64,000 nt of DNA from Flabesymbios commensalis (Eukaryota > Annelida > Polychaeta > Terebellida > Flabelligeridae). Shown here piece after piece: positions 1 through 10,605 of the stretch. Where the stretch lies: the NCBI GenBank assembly GCA_964017125.1, contig OZ024914.1, forward strand, positions 26,951,073 to 27,015,072, in the 5' to 3' direction. The notes under the pieces are model-generated. The model made no database searches and was not told the DNA's origin. It worked only from the letters and a program-made list of their open reading frames with translations. Within the stretch, counting starts at the first letter, position 1. The number at the start of each line of letters is the position of its first letter. The position numbers and the translations under genes are program-made.

Positions 1-679
1 TTAGAACTGAATCTGTTGTGTATATCCGGACTGGTATCTGAGGACTCGTATGGCATGATGCTACCGCCACTTTTTTTTCTCTTGTAATGTCAGAGGAGTT
101 TGGATTGTTGATACCACATCGATGGCCCTTATCATAACCCTCTCCAGCCTCAAAAAACATTTCAGAATTATCTGCAACGGCGTGTTGTGGTGCAGCTGAC
201 AAATAAAGAATGATGATATGCTTATTATTAACGTTCATACTCTGTGAAAACTGGCTGGCTGCGATGATTCATTTAGATCGGCTGTGTATTCGTAGACTGG
301 AGGTATGCATATGATGTTTGAATCTGTACCAGACAAGTTGTTTGTTATCATGGTGTGCGTATACAGTGCCCAAAAACGTCATGCAGGGGCACAATTTCAT
401 AGGAATTTTGTGCGCCATTGAAGCAGTACCATATGCGATGAAGATTGCCATACAACTGGCCATACTACTGATGGTGGTCATAATAGGAGAGTTGCAATCT
501 TGTGTGACCATGTAATGAGTTTGTAAGTAAATCACATTTTTACATCCCGATTTACTCCATGATTAACAGGATGGCAACAATCCATCAAAATGATCAAGTG
601 TTTTTATATATATGTCACAGAAAAGAACCGTCAAAGACACTTAACTGAGTCGTAGGTACAAGATTAAAAGTAAACTAAA

Positions 680-1010
680 GGACAGTAACCACGAAGGTAC
701 ACCTAGAGTTACTGGATTGTACCAAATTTGGTAACGATTCATCAAGGTCAAACATACTAAACTAGGTTAAAGTAGTATAGAAAGTGGACCAAAGTATAGA
801 AACCCCAAACAGCACATCTAGAGCTCCTGCGAATCATTGTACAACATTTGGTCCATCAAACCAATAGTTTCAAAGTTAAGGCCCGGACAAGAGCGCAACT
901 TCAAACTGGGTCAAAGTATCATACTGAAAGTAGACATAGCTCAAAAAGGTACATCTAGAGCCCCTGAGGATCATTTGCACTAAATTGAGTATTAATCTAC
1001 CAAGTATTTT
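680..1010. repeat. diverged interspersed repeat with 'cacatctagagc' units
   Basis: Three related segments carry variants of 'gcacatctagagctcctg' followed by '..aatcattgtacaacatttggt', spaced about 130-150 bases. The same theme ('aaggcacaactagggaccttagag', broken here) is seen again at 41330-41690, next to 'gctccggaaacga'. I read it as an old interspersed repeat family. No coding potential. Remaining sequence from 1 to 680 shows no gene I can support. Confidence 0.45.
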
Positions 1011-1439
1011 CTACCCATAGTTTGTGATAAATATATGTATGGTGACATTATTACCAGGGGAATGCATTCAAATAATAGTTTCATACAGACAAAAATTATA
1101 CTCGCTGTCCCCCAAACGAGGACTGTAGGCAAGTAGTGGCATATCACCTACATGCAATCACATGTCATTTACATGCAATATATCTTCAAATGATCTTTCC
1201 AAACTTCCCTAAGCCAGCAATCTGATCAGAATGTGATCAACAGAGGAAGGTTTTGGTTAGTAGGCCTATGTCATACTCAATCGCATCAGTCTTCAACACA
1301 TTGTTGACTATATGACCAAAACATCTTCAATATTACCTAGTTAATATTCATTACAGGGATAACGTATCCACCAAGGATACTGTGACATGTAAAAAAACAT
1401 CAATCAGTTTCACGCCCGAAAAACAGCTGGAAAGGCTTA

Positions 1440-2010
1440 TGGGCTAAGTGACTCACCAACTACATTTTGGATGTTTTATGTCGCCAATTAAAAACCCTCA
1501 TGTTAAGGTGCTAAATATTGCTTAACGTTGTCCGGGAGTAGTTTACATGGACTCACAGACCATAAAAATAGTTGAAATGATGTATTACTAAAGAAAATTG
1601 ATAAAAAATTGAAGAATTTACACAATTTCGCAAATCTGCCCATACACTGGCAGCCATCTTGGACGCCATCTTGAATAACTAAAAATACAAATTAGTTAAA
1701 CAATAAGCGTGCTTTTAATATAGCTATATTACTAAAAACCAATATGCATCACCATTAATATTTAATTAATTGAATCTAAATAATAATGTTTTCCTAATAG
1801 AGAAAACGTTCACTAAAAAGCCTCTTGGGATAAAAGGGTTAAATATGTTTTCAAAATTGCTGGGGGTGGTCTATATAGCTTTACTGACCACAAAACTATT
1901 TGAAATGGTGTATTACAAAAGAAAATCGGGCTAAAATCGATCATTTTACGCTATTTATTTAATATGACTATACGCTGGCGGCCATCTTGGACGCCATCTT
2001 GCATATATCA
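1440..2010. repeat. two diverged ~340-base direct repeats ending in 'ggacgccatctt'
   Basis: Segments 1500-1680 and 1850-2005 align in order: a 'tggact/gcttt-actcacagacca' block, 'gttgaaatgatgtattacta' versus 'tttgaaatggtgtattacaa', 'agaaaat', then 'ggcagccatcttggacgcc' versus 'ggcggccatcttggacgcc'. This is a diverged tandem duplication. A third 'gcggccattttgataaac' piece lies at 2148. No ORF of interest crosses it. Confidence 0.6.
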
Positions 2011-2304
2011 GAGTGCCTAAGGAGGATTTTGTAGAACGTTTACTATGTTAATCCACATTCATCTAGGGTTCTTTCATGAAACAATCAGCTTGTTACGAGC
2101 TCTCTAATTGTCTTCCTTCATCAAATATTGCTGAATATAGGTCTGAGGTGGCGGCCATTTTGATAAACAAGATGGCGGCCAAAATGTGGACGTACCAACT
2201 TGCTTCCATCAAAATTCCTGTAAAGCGATATCTCAACAATTTGTGTGCCAAAATTCACAATTTTATCCAGAAGTGCACACCCAATTACCTAAGAGCCCCC
2301 ACTA

Positions 2305-3003
2305 TGACTTTTGCAAAATAAATGGTTGTCTTCAAAATAAGAATAGAGTTGGTCGTGTATAGCCCTTTCAAAAACCTTCGAAGCAGCTGGAAGAAGTGAT
2401 ATGGGGCGGTAATTAGTGAACATAGTATTATCACCTGCTTTGTAAATCGGTACTACTTTGGCTATTTTCATTTTTTTGGGAAAAATTCCTTTTTTGAGGG
2501 TTTGATTGATTATTATGGTTAATGGCTTAATAATAATATTTTTAATTGATTTAAATACTAAAGTAGATATACCATCATGTCCAAAGCTAGATTTGCTGTT
2601 TAAGTTGGTTATGATTTTGTCAACAACTGTTTCTGTAATAGGTTTAAAATTTAGGTTTACTTCTGGTTTCAAAGTTAAGTAATCACTGTAGCGTTTATCG
2701 GTGACCTTTTTTTATATTATTTGCAAGGCTAGGACCTATATTTGTAAAAAATGAATTGAATTCATTGGCTGTCTCTCGTTTATCATATATCTTCTTTCCG
2801 TCCAATTTAAAGTAGTCTGGAATTTTTACTTTATTTTTGGCTTTATTCAGCATAATATTTATTTCCGTCCAGGTTTGTTTTATATTGTTACTATACTTTT
2901 TAAATAAATTATGATAATAGTTGCGTTTAGCAAGTCTAATAGTTCTTCTTAATATTTTATTATAAGTATGTAAATTAACTGCAATTATATTATGCCTCAC
3001 CAT
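2305..3003 (-). pseudogene. LINE ORF2 linker and N-terminal reverse transcriptase, truncated
   Basis: Two frames cover this part. The first (3003-2695) holds the linker, ending NSFFTNIGPSLANNIKK, the usual segment just before RT. A one-base shift in a run of seven A's (about 2700) moves to the second frame, where RT block 1-2 motifs are clear: SSFGHDGIS, KIAKVVPIYKAGD, NYRPISLLPAASKVFE, QLYSYFEDNHLF. The domain ends after CKSHSG and the rest of RT (including the FADD box) is absent. Because this is a LINE fragment it would not be functional. Confidence 0.85.
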
Positions 3004-4189
3004 CCGGTGGGCTTATCCGCATTCTTCTATATAAATCATTTCGAAATTTGATGGATTTTAAAATACCAATACTTATCCAACTATTTTGTTTATGTTTTAA
3101 CTTATTGAACTTTATAATTTTATTGGGAAAGCATTTAGTTCTATGATTATCTATTATGGCTTCGAAAATATTATAATTAGTTTTTGGGTCGGCATCTAGA
3201 TCGTGATCAAGACTGTCTAGTAAGTTTGCTGATGCAAGCTCAGTTGCAAATTTGTGTATGTTTTCTGTATTTTGTTTATTAATAGCTATATACTTTTGTG
3301 GTTTATTATATTTCTTCTTATTTTTCAAACATATAAAATAAGGCTGGTGGTCGGAGAATTTGTCTATCAGTATCCCGGATGTTGCGCTACTTGAGACTTC
3401 CGAGCTTTTGCATAAAAAGTTATCTATTAAAGTAGCATTTGATCGAGAAAATCTAGTTGGTAAAGTGATATGTGGGTAAAAATTATAAGAAGTGATAAAT
3501 GTAAAATATTTATTAACTATATTTCGCTTTGCTAATTCTAATAAATTTATATTATAATCTCCTGCTATAATAACTTCAGGTTTAGACCTGGTAAGCTGCT
3601 CTAAAACATGATTAAATTCATCATTAAAGGTATTATAATTGTGTAGGATATCTCGTGGAGGTCTGTATACATTACCGAGTAATAATTTAAATGACAATTC
3701 ATTTCCAGAAATTTGTATAAATTGACCTTCCCAAACGTCGGATCGTTCATAAAGTGCAACAGTTGAATATGTAAAATTTTCATGTAAATAAATAACCAAT
3801 CCTCCTTTAGGGCTACATTTTCTACCTTCGGAAATACAGGTATAACCATCAAGTTGGTACATAGAAATATCATCATCTTGCGACAACCAGCTTTCCTGTA
3901 AACATATTGCACTGAAAAATAGACCGTTTTGTTTTAAATCCTGGATAAATATACTAAGTTCATCAAATTTTGCATTCTGGCATGCAATATTTGTACTCAA
4001 AATTGTAAAAGCTCCTTTATTCATCTCAAGATGATTGCTAATACCAGGAATATCCATATAAGGAATTTTTTTAAAAATGTTATATTCATTATCATCATCA
4101 TTAATACAACTCATAATATTTACTAGGGAGTTTTTTTGTACACCTCCAACAGATTCAAGAATTTTTGTATCATCTATTTCAACCGCCAT
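2990..4189 (-). pseudogene. LINE ORF2 endonuclease domain
   Basis: 399 residues. The EEP-type endonuclease runs from about residue 58 to 300. Visible motifs: FTILSTNIACQNAKF (catalytic Asn), CLQESWLS (catalytic Glu), LGNVYRPP, IIAGDYNINLL (Asp/Asn pair), TLIDNFLC, and KFSDHQPYF (the Asp-His pair). All expected catalytic positions are present. The start Met is the first of the frame, with about 57 residues before the domain, typical for an ORF2. The C-terminal ~95 residues are the linker to RT (SWISIGILKSIKFRNDLYRR). The frame closes at 2990, where the next frame takes over after a one-base shift. Confidence 0.88.
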
Positions 4190-4890
4190 TTCTTAATGTT
4201 TGATACATACATGCAAATTACAATAGAGGCAATGATAATTGTTTTCGACCTTAAATACATTAATCGAAAATTAAAAACAATAGCAAACATGGTAACAAAC
4301 AGTGTACATGTACATGTGAACCTAATTAGATTCATCGCCATTATATGGTTATGACTATAATTCAGTTTTGGAAAAATAATGATGAAGTCTGTTGTGAAAA
4401 AAATCCATCTGGTAAGAAATTGTAATGCTAATGAGTGATGATTCAAATCGAATGTAAAAATAACAAAACAGGTGCTAGTGATACAAAAAAGCAGTCTGAA
4501 AATGTGAAGACCAAATATGAATCTTGACGTGTAAGAAATGTGAAAGTGCGAACAAACATCGTGAGAGATTATTTCCCACAATGCAATGTGCAAATATGCG
4601 AAAAACATGTTTAAGGTAATGTATAACTTCATAAATAAGAGTTATACATTTGTTTAATATGAAGTCGGTGGTTTAAGCCATTACACATTTGAAAATAATA
4701 ATACAAATTTAACCATGGAGAGATCCGGTAGAATATATCTCACATAAGGTCATTTTTGGATCACCCGGGTCAATCAATCTCATAGCTCCTTTGTATATTG
4801 TAATATTACTAATTATCAAGTTTAATGATAATAACATTATCATATCAGATATGTGAGAATAAGATATTACAACAAATGACACCCAATTTT
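4190..4890. other. AT-rich non-coding stretch upstream of LINE ORF2
   Basis: Probably in part the LINE 5' region (minus strand). A 152-residue minus-strand open frame at 4174-4632 is dominated by Phe, Ile and Leu as expected from AT-rich non-coding DNA, and I do not treat it as a gene. The left flank of the 387-base array begins at 4894. Confidence 0.4.
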
Positions 4891-4893
4891 ATG

Positions 4894-6053
4894 TACTGAA
4901 AAAGTATGAAAAATAGGTAAAATTAGGGTTAAAGTACCAACTTCAAGCTCTCTTGTGCATTTGTCAAAGATTAGACACAAAATATTTAACATCCGTGGCC
5001 TGTGCCAGTAGCTTTCTATTGATATCATACATATTGATATAGCTCAAAATTTGACTACTCATTGGGCAAAACTTTGAGATACATATAATTTTCCTGAGCC
5101 CAAAGAAAAGCGCACAAATTTTACGTCTAACCAAAAAAGTATATAATATGTTCACATAACTCACTATTTTTATTCCAAATGGGTTTATTTCAAGTCAACA
5201 ATAGTTCTAGAACATGTTTGAATCAAAACTAAATATGTATTATACACAAAAGCTGAGAAAAAAGTATTTTGACTATTTACTGAAAAAGTATGAAAAAAGG
5301 TCAAATTAAGGGTTAAAATACCAACTTAAAGCTTTATTGTGCATTTGTCAATAATCAGACACAATATATCTTACATCCATCTGAAGGCATGTGCCAGTAG
5401 CTTTCTATTGATATCAAACATATTGACATAGCTCAAAATTTGACTACTCAGTGGGCAAAAATGTGAGAGGTCAATTTTCCCGAGCCTGAAGGAAAGCGAG
5501 CTAATTTTACGTCTAACGAAAAAAGCGTGTAATATGTTCACATAACTCATTATTTTTATTCCAAATGGGTTAATTTTAGGTCAACAATAGTTCCAGAACA
5601 TGTTTGAATCAAAACTAAACATTTATACTATACAAAAATCGTCTGAGAGAAAAGTGTTTTGTCTATTTAGTGAAAAAGTATGAAAAATGAGTAGAATTAG
5701 GTGTTCAAATACCAACTTAAAGCTATATTGTATATTAGTCATTGATGAGACACAAAATATTTTACATCCATGTGAAGGCCTGTGTCATATGTGAGGATAA
5801 TAAATAATTAAAAAAATATTTAAATAGAAAATTACCACAATTTTAGCAAACAATCACTTCATACGCAATATTTCAAATTGCGGCTTGCGATTTTGACGGT
5901 ACTAGTGTTTAAAGGGTTTTTACGGTACTTTTGGACAGGATGATTTTTGTAAGACGCGCAGATTCGGATTCCTGAGAAAATTTCACTATAGGTGGAACTC
6001 TTGGATCGTATAGACCTTTCAACACAAATAAAACCCCCCTAGCTCTGGGACTA
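4894..6053 (+). repeat. ~387-base tandem array (2+ units) with fixed right flank, copy 1
   Basis: Units begin with 'tactgaaaaagtatgaaaaa' at 4894, 5278 and (variant 'tagtgaaaaag') 5668, giving periods of 384 and 390. Each unit holds 'gtgccagtagctttctattg', 'ctcaaaatttgactactca', 'ttttacgtctaac' and 'aacatgtttgaatcaaaact'. After the last partial unit comes a unique ~290-base right flank (5765-6053) ending '..cccctagctctgggacta'. Positions 5278-6053 correspond almost base for base in spacing to 48586-49362 in the second copy. Both copies stop at the same base on the right but at different phases on the left. Likely a non-autonomous DNA element with an internal satellite (Helentron/HINE-like structure is one option). 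No coding sequence. Confidence 0.8.
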
Positions 6054-6240
6054 AATGGTCAAATGTTGGCGCACCTTCTACAACGCTGACCCATCATTGA
6101 ACCAATATTGTTTCAGCGAGTTCAGTTTGTGGGGAATAGGGGTTCATTTCGTAATAACCCAGCAGGTACAAGACGTTGAATCACTGTCGATTTAACGTTG
6201 GACTAACGTCGTAGACGGTGAGCCAGCGGGTAATGCACAT
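6054..6240. repeat. fragment of a 'cccagc / gttggcccaacgt' palindromic MITE family
   Basis: Contains 'aacccagcaggtacaagacg', 'gatttaacgttggactaacg' and 'gagccagcgggtaat', the signature of the near-palindromic element seen whole at 29851-29963 and as fragments at 10530-10600, 29735-29790 and 46790-46860. Diverged copy abutting the right end of the array. Confidence 0.55.
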
Positions 6241-6262
6241 TGAGTCAACTTGCTGTGCCTGC

Positions 6263-6402
6263 TTGGAAGGTACGCTCGCCTGCGATTGAGAAACCGATGG
6301 GGATTCAACAAGCTCTGCTGAGCGTACAGACAGGAGAGCTTGTTGAATCGGCCACTAGGTGTCCCCATCGGTTTCTCAATCGCAGGCGAGCGTGTTGGAA
6401 GG
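6263..6402. mobile_element. snapback MITE with near-perfect arms and 8-base target duplication
   Basis: Left arm 6272-6316 (acgctcgcctgcgattgaga...) is matched by its reverse complement at 6335-6393 with essentially no mismatch; the right arm carries one 13-base bulge (6350-6362). The loop is about 18 bases. The hairpin is flanked by the direct repeat TTGGAAGG at 6263-6270 and 6395-6402, an 8-base target duplication of the size made by hAT or P-type transposases. The absence of arm divergence means a recent insertion or gene conversion between arms. No coding content. Confidence 0.85.
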
Positions 6403-6934
6403 ATCTATATTTTGAGAGGCCCAGCAAATTCCAGACGCAGGGGCGTAGCCAGGGGGGAGGGGTTCGAGGGGTTCGGACGAGCCCCCCTTTTTGGGCCAAC
6501 TGACATCGCTGATGGGCATGTAACAATAGTAGAAGTCACATTATTCTGTGACACCTGCGTTTTCTGATTTTACAAGCAATAATCATCCGACATTTGACAT
6601 AGGGGTCTAGTAAGTTGTTAATTATGACGCCCTCTATAAACCCAACAGTCCAAGGCTGTGGTTTGCTGTACTGGTACTCGTTTCCCCCAAAAATCAACGT
6701 TTTTCAACATGGCGGTGACTGAGAGCAATCTCAACCCCAAGGTCCAAAAAATGCATGCGATCTTGTAGCTGAAATGCTGCTAATAATAAACCTATTATGA
6801 CCATCCAAAAAACTGTCCCACGATTATGTAAGGGCATAATCTGTGGCTGAAACCTTCAGTTTAAATGATGTTTCAGCCACGTTGGGGCTAGTAAATTGCT
6901 AATTATTACGCCCCTCTATAAACCCTTTATTATT

Positions 6935-7482
6935 TTAAAGCAGCCCCTTGGGATGACATTAATTTTCGTTTTTAACTCCGTACCGAAGTAGTGTATCCCA
7001 CGGATCATGTTTTTATTTTTTTCAGAATTTTCATATTTTTACAAATATTTTTATTCAACATTTCTATGAAACCAGAAGTAACCCAAACAAACTATTTGTA
7101 TACCTGAAGGACGATTGAATGTTTTCACAGCATTGGGCCACATGCTGATGGCATCGGCCCAGCGTTGGATAGACAATCAGTGCTGCAGGTGTGGCCTCCC
7201 ATGTCCTGACTATAAGACACCAATTAGCGGTGAATGCTCTGATCTTACCGTCTGATACGTGGGAATATGTGATGTAAAGTGCTGAATATCGCTGACTTGT
7301 TTTGTTTACATGGCAATATACGACCTGGAAATACAACTATTTCACTCTTTTTCGTTGCTTTAAAATTGTTTTTTGACTTTTCGGTATTTTCAGTTAAGAT
7401 CAGTATGCTATATAGCTTTATATAAATTAAATTAAAAAAATTGACAACATTGAAAATGTCTCATCCCAAGGGGTCCCTTTAA
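6935..7482. mobile_element. MITE family A, copy 1 (TIR TTAAAGcaGCCCCTTGGGATGA)
   Basis: Ends are TTAAAGCAGCCCCTTGGG at left and the reverse complement of TTAAAGGGACCCCTTGGG at right, about 22-base imperfect inverted repeats. A second copy at 31007-31575 aligns along the whole length, sharing for example 'gggccacatg', 'ggcccagcgttg', 'gcaatatac' and 'gacttttt'. Weak ORFs inside are not conserved between copies. Termini starting at TTAA suggest a TTAA or TA target. Confidence 0.75.
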
Positions 7483-7769
7483 TTAAATTTTGAGATGTGA
7501 ATACCATGTATCCTGCTAGAAATTACATCCTCTGGCTCACTGTAAAATGACATTATACGAATGCAAAACCACATTTATGTAAATTTTAGAATGTCATCTT
7601 AGGGATAAAATCCATTGGCATATGAACCCCACCTATTCACGAACACACTTAATGAGAGAGTTAGGCCCTATTGTTTCATTTTTTAATATTAAGAACCAAT
7701 ATTGCAAAGCAATTCACCAGCACGGTCTTGATTAGGGGCAGGCTGATTACTATATTCCACACGATTCAG

Positions 7770-7912
7770 TGGATGATCCAGGATCTGAAGAAAGGGGGTC
7801 GCCCGGGGTTTTGGGGGCCCCCCACTTTTTTTTGATAAATTTTAGTCACTTTTGGCGTAAAAAGGAGGGGCGCCCGCTGCGCCCCCCGCCATACCCCCTC
7901 TTGTAGCCCCCC
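7770..7912. repeat. G/C-run repeat, 'gatccaggatctg' type end
   Basis: 'ggatgatccaggatctgaag' followed by a G-run, 'acttttggcgtaaaaa' and then C-runs. The layout mirrors 14655-14800 and resembles the widespread 'GGGGCGGATCCAGG' ends of non-autonomous DNA elements. Low-complexity runs make the boundaries approximate. Confidence 0.5.
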
Positions 7913-8639
7913 TTGTAAACTAAACTGTTTTCCTATTAAATAGTTGTTTACAATATTTATAGTAAATAATAATAGGGCCTAACGTTACACTTCATTTTTG
8001 TAGACGTTTTATATGGTGTGTAGACCAATAGATACGCGCACGGTGTAATAAGTAATAACTTTATGCGGCAGACCATGGCAAAAAGAGACTCAGCCCCTTG
8101 CTCTGATGCATAGGCCTACATGTATACCATGACATGGCGATGGATATCTCCGTCGATGAAGTTGTCCAGCGCTTTGCTTTTGCAACACTCCACCCAAGAC
8201 GACTGGAAATGGTTAAAATGTGTTAATTTATTGTGTGTTTAGACTTAACTCACTCCTCAATCCCCCACCCCATCATATGTCACATCAATAAAAAGACAAG
8301 TATATAAGAAAGTGTCATTTTCCGGTGGAAGCTAGCCAAAAAATTGAGCTCCAGATGACCCCAGAATGCACCATTAAACACATATTAATATTTCAAAATT
8401 TTCCCCAGACCCCCCTAAATGGGCTGGGCAGATACAGGAAAATTCGAACCCCCCTCTAAGAAATCCTGCCTACGCCTCTGAGACGTACACACATTATTGA
8501 TGTGATGTTGGCCCATCTTCTGTGACTCAATAGCAGTATCGGGTCAACGGGGGGGGGGGGATGGGTGTCACCTCCTCGTGGTCCCCCCTGGGCAACTTTA
8601 TAGAAGGCCAAGAAAACCCAGTCATTGAGACAGACGTAT

Positions 8640-9120
8640 TTTCAGACGTATTAATCATGTAAATTCTTTGTGCATTTGTGTATTTTTTGTAACCTTTCTC
8701 TTATATATTGATGTTCTTGTGTATTGCTTCTTTGCTTAGTAAATTCTAGTCTTTTGTATTCTATTTCTCTGTGCTCTGCATTGTTTTCGAAATTATAGTA
8801 GTTTATTGGTTGAACTGGTTCAGTGGTTTCTCTTTGACATCCTAGTGATGTTCGGGATGTCCAAAATAAATCATTGCCATACAATTAACTTGTGGTTCTC
8901 ACGGTATTGATATTCTTCTTCACTCTCTAGTATCAATTTCAGCTCAAATTCTTTGTATTCTTCATTTTTTTGTCCTACATTTCATATTTTTAATGGTTTC
9001 CCTGTGGCAGCCTGATGGATAATGCAACATATCAGAGAGAAGCCATTGCCATACAATTTCGCTTGTGACTTACGCTGTTCTCGCGGTTCGTGATCACTCT
9101 GGGGTGCTCTTCAATATCAC
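8640..9120 (-). other. imperfect ~190-base repeat pair with a charged minus-strand ORF
   Basis: Segments 8800-8920 and 8985-9100 share 'tggtttc.ctttg/ctgtg', 'atcattgccatacaatt' versus 'agccattgccatacaattt', and 'gtggttctcacggt' versus 'ctgttctcgcggtt'. The 77-residue minus-strand frame at 8651-8884 is rich in Glu, Lys, Arg and Gln (EHREIEYKRLEFTKQRSNTQ) and could be a retroelement ORF1 remnant, but I recognise no domain. Unassigned. Confidence 0.3.
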
Positions 9121-9597
9121 AGACCTGATTGCCAACTGTAAGGGCACTGAAAGTCTGCCCACAATTTCGGAGGATTTGTTGTTTTGTGGTTTAATGGTTT
9201 TTCTGTTCATGGCTAAATTCACTCATATTTATTTCAATTTACATTAAGTATATACATACATACATATATACATACAGTAATTTTATTTTGAGTGGATACA
9301 GTATTGGTGTTGATTGTCCGGATTATGTATTCAATTGCAGCTTCAATGGTTTTACTTTCCCACTCCGGATATGATCGGCACTGAACAGGCAGTGTTCCTA
9401 TTCTCATAATATTTTTGCACAACTATGGTTTTTTTGGTTGAAAAGTGATGTCAGGCATTATTTGTCTCTACTGTTATATATTTGTTTTTGACACAGTCAC
9501 TGTTTTGTAATTTTCATAAAAATAATTATGTTTGTCATTTTTTGTGTTAATTTATATTGTGTAAGGCCTATTGGCGCTGGCGCTGTCTCAGGTTTTG

Positions 9598-9620
9598 AGA
9601 ATATATATATATATATATTA
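9598..9620. repeat. (TA)n microsatellite
   Basis: About 11 TA units, immediately upstream of the plus-strand LINE/SINE tail at 9680-9835. Confidence 0.9.
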
Positions 9621-9679
9621 AATACAAAACTCTCTACATATAGGTGGCTGAGGCACTATCATGTTATCATCATTCGTAT

Positions 9680-9835
9680 TTATCTGAATGTTTTAGTGCG
9701 GACCTAATGTTATCAGTTTTTACTTTATCACTTTTACTGTTCAAGATATGATATGATTTTAGTCTGAATTGTCATTTGAATGGCCATACTGGCCGCAAAA
9801 TGACGTAAAAAATACATTTACTCACTTACTTACAT
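9680..9835 (+). mobile_element. LINE/SINE 3' tail with 'GGCCATACTGGCC' hairpin and (TTAC)n end
   Basis: Plus-strand copy of the tail family found on the minus strand at 33041-33190, 33576-33745 and 36062-36235. Shared order: 'tagtgcggacctaatgttat', 'cttttactgttcaagatatg', then the hairpin region 'gtcatttgaatggccatact' + 'ggccgcaaaatgac', and a terminal 'cacttacttac' tail. The complementary 'gtcattt..aaaatgac' and 'ggcca..tggcc' blocks fold into a stem-loop that may be the RT recognition structure. Confidence 0.7.
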
Positions 9836-10524
9836 TTGATCAAAGTATCCTGTTTGCTAGGGGGTACTGACTGAATTCGCTCATGCAGAATCGTACAAAG
9901 AGTGTATTGAGTATAAACACGGGGCAATAAACGATTTAAATTCGCAGTTCCGAGAATCTATCCCGGCTGCGTTTCATAAGCTTATTATTTTCTATGATAA
10001 CATGAAACTTCTGGCTGAACCCCCAGCGTGCCCGGTCACTATAAACACCATCTCAATTGCAAGCGTGCGTGGTTTTGACGGTGGCCATTTTGAAGATGAC
10101 CTTACAATGTCCTTCCCGGGAGAAAAAAATGTGGCCCTAAGATTTTTTATATCCCGAACGTGTAAATTCCAACCGTAACCCAATTTGGGCATTTTAATTA
10201 TATGGCCGACTCCACTAATATGACATGTGTAGCATAAAACTTGGTAGTCTATGACTTGCAAGACCTAGCGTCGGGTATGCATCATGCGTCTGGGACCTAA
10301 ATTCCAGTAGGTATATTGACATAAACTGGAGAAGATTCAATTTTAAACATCTTAAAGTGGGACTCGCTTGCTAGTAGACGCAAAATTTAAGTACATTGTA
10401 AGCTGCGTTGCGCTTGTCAACTACCCCCCCCCCCCCCGGGACCCCGTGGCGCGATAGCACGTTCTCTACAGATGCCGATAGAAAAAATAATATATATTAC
10501 ATAAAAAATACCTCCTCTCCCTAA

Positions 10525-10605
10525 TATGAGACGTTCAACCACTGTCGATTTAATGTTGGCCCATCGTCTGCGATGCTGCCTTAAATTAAATATCCATTAA
10601 ATCTC
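10525..10605. repeat. fragment of the 'gttggcccatcgt' palindromic MITE family
   Basis: 'gttcaaccactgtcgattta' followed by 'atgttggcccatcgtctgcg' matches the core of the family at 6150-6240 and 29851-29963. Only one half remains. The rest of 9840-11400 shows no supportable gene; a 12-C run lies at 10426-10437. Confidence 0.5.

Larger units (their letters stand above)
2305..4189 (-). mobile_element. CR1/Jockey-type LINE, ORF2 with endonuclease and partial RT
   Basis: Reading on the minus strand from 4189, the element has an apurinic-type endonuclease, a linker, and the first third of a reverse transcriptase; it stops abruptly inside RT near 2305, just where the next expected motif (QSGFR-like) begins. 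LINEs are normally truncated at the 5' end, so loss of the 3' part is odd and implies later deletion or replacement. Only two single-base frame shifts separate the pieces and no internal stop is otherwise needed, so the copy looks young. A second, older copy of the same family lies at 11890-13045. Tail and target duplication are not visible. The subfamily within CR1/L2/Jockey is not certain. Confidence 0.85.
6438..8480. mobile_element. 2-kb non-autonomous DNA transposon with 'CAGGGGCGTAGCCAGG' ends
   Basis: Left end CAGGGGCGTAGCCAGG at 6438 pairs with CCTGCCTACGCCTCTG ending at 8480 (13 of 16 positions complementary). Both ends are followed inward by a G-rich/C-rich 'ggggttcg / cgaaccccc' block. 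The element is flanked by the direct repeat AGACG at 6433-6437 and 8481-8485. No transposase-like ORF is inside; instead there is a nested MITE (6935-7482) and another G-rich element fragment (7770-7912). The 5-base duplication does not fit classical hAT (8), so the superfamily is left open. Confidence 0.65.

Noticed and set aside
4174-4632. 152-residue minus-strand ORF upstream of LINE ORF2, possible ORF1
   Set aside because: Composition is mostly Phe, Ile, Leu and Met from AT-rich DNA; no coiled coil, RRM, PHD or zinc knuckle as expected for LINE ORF1.
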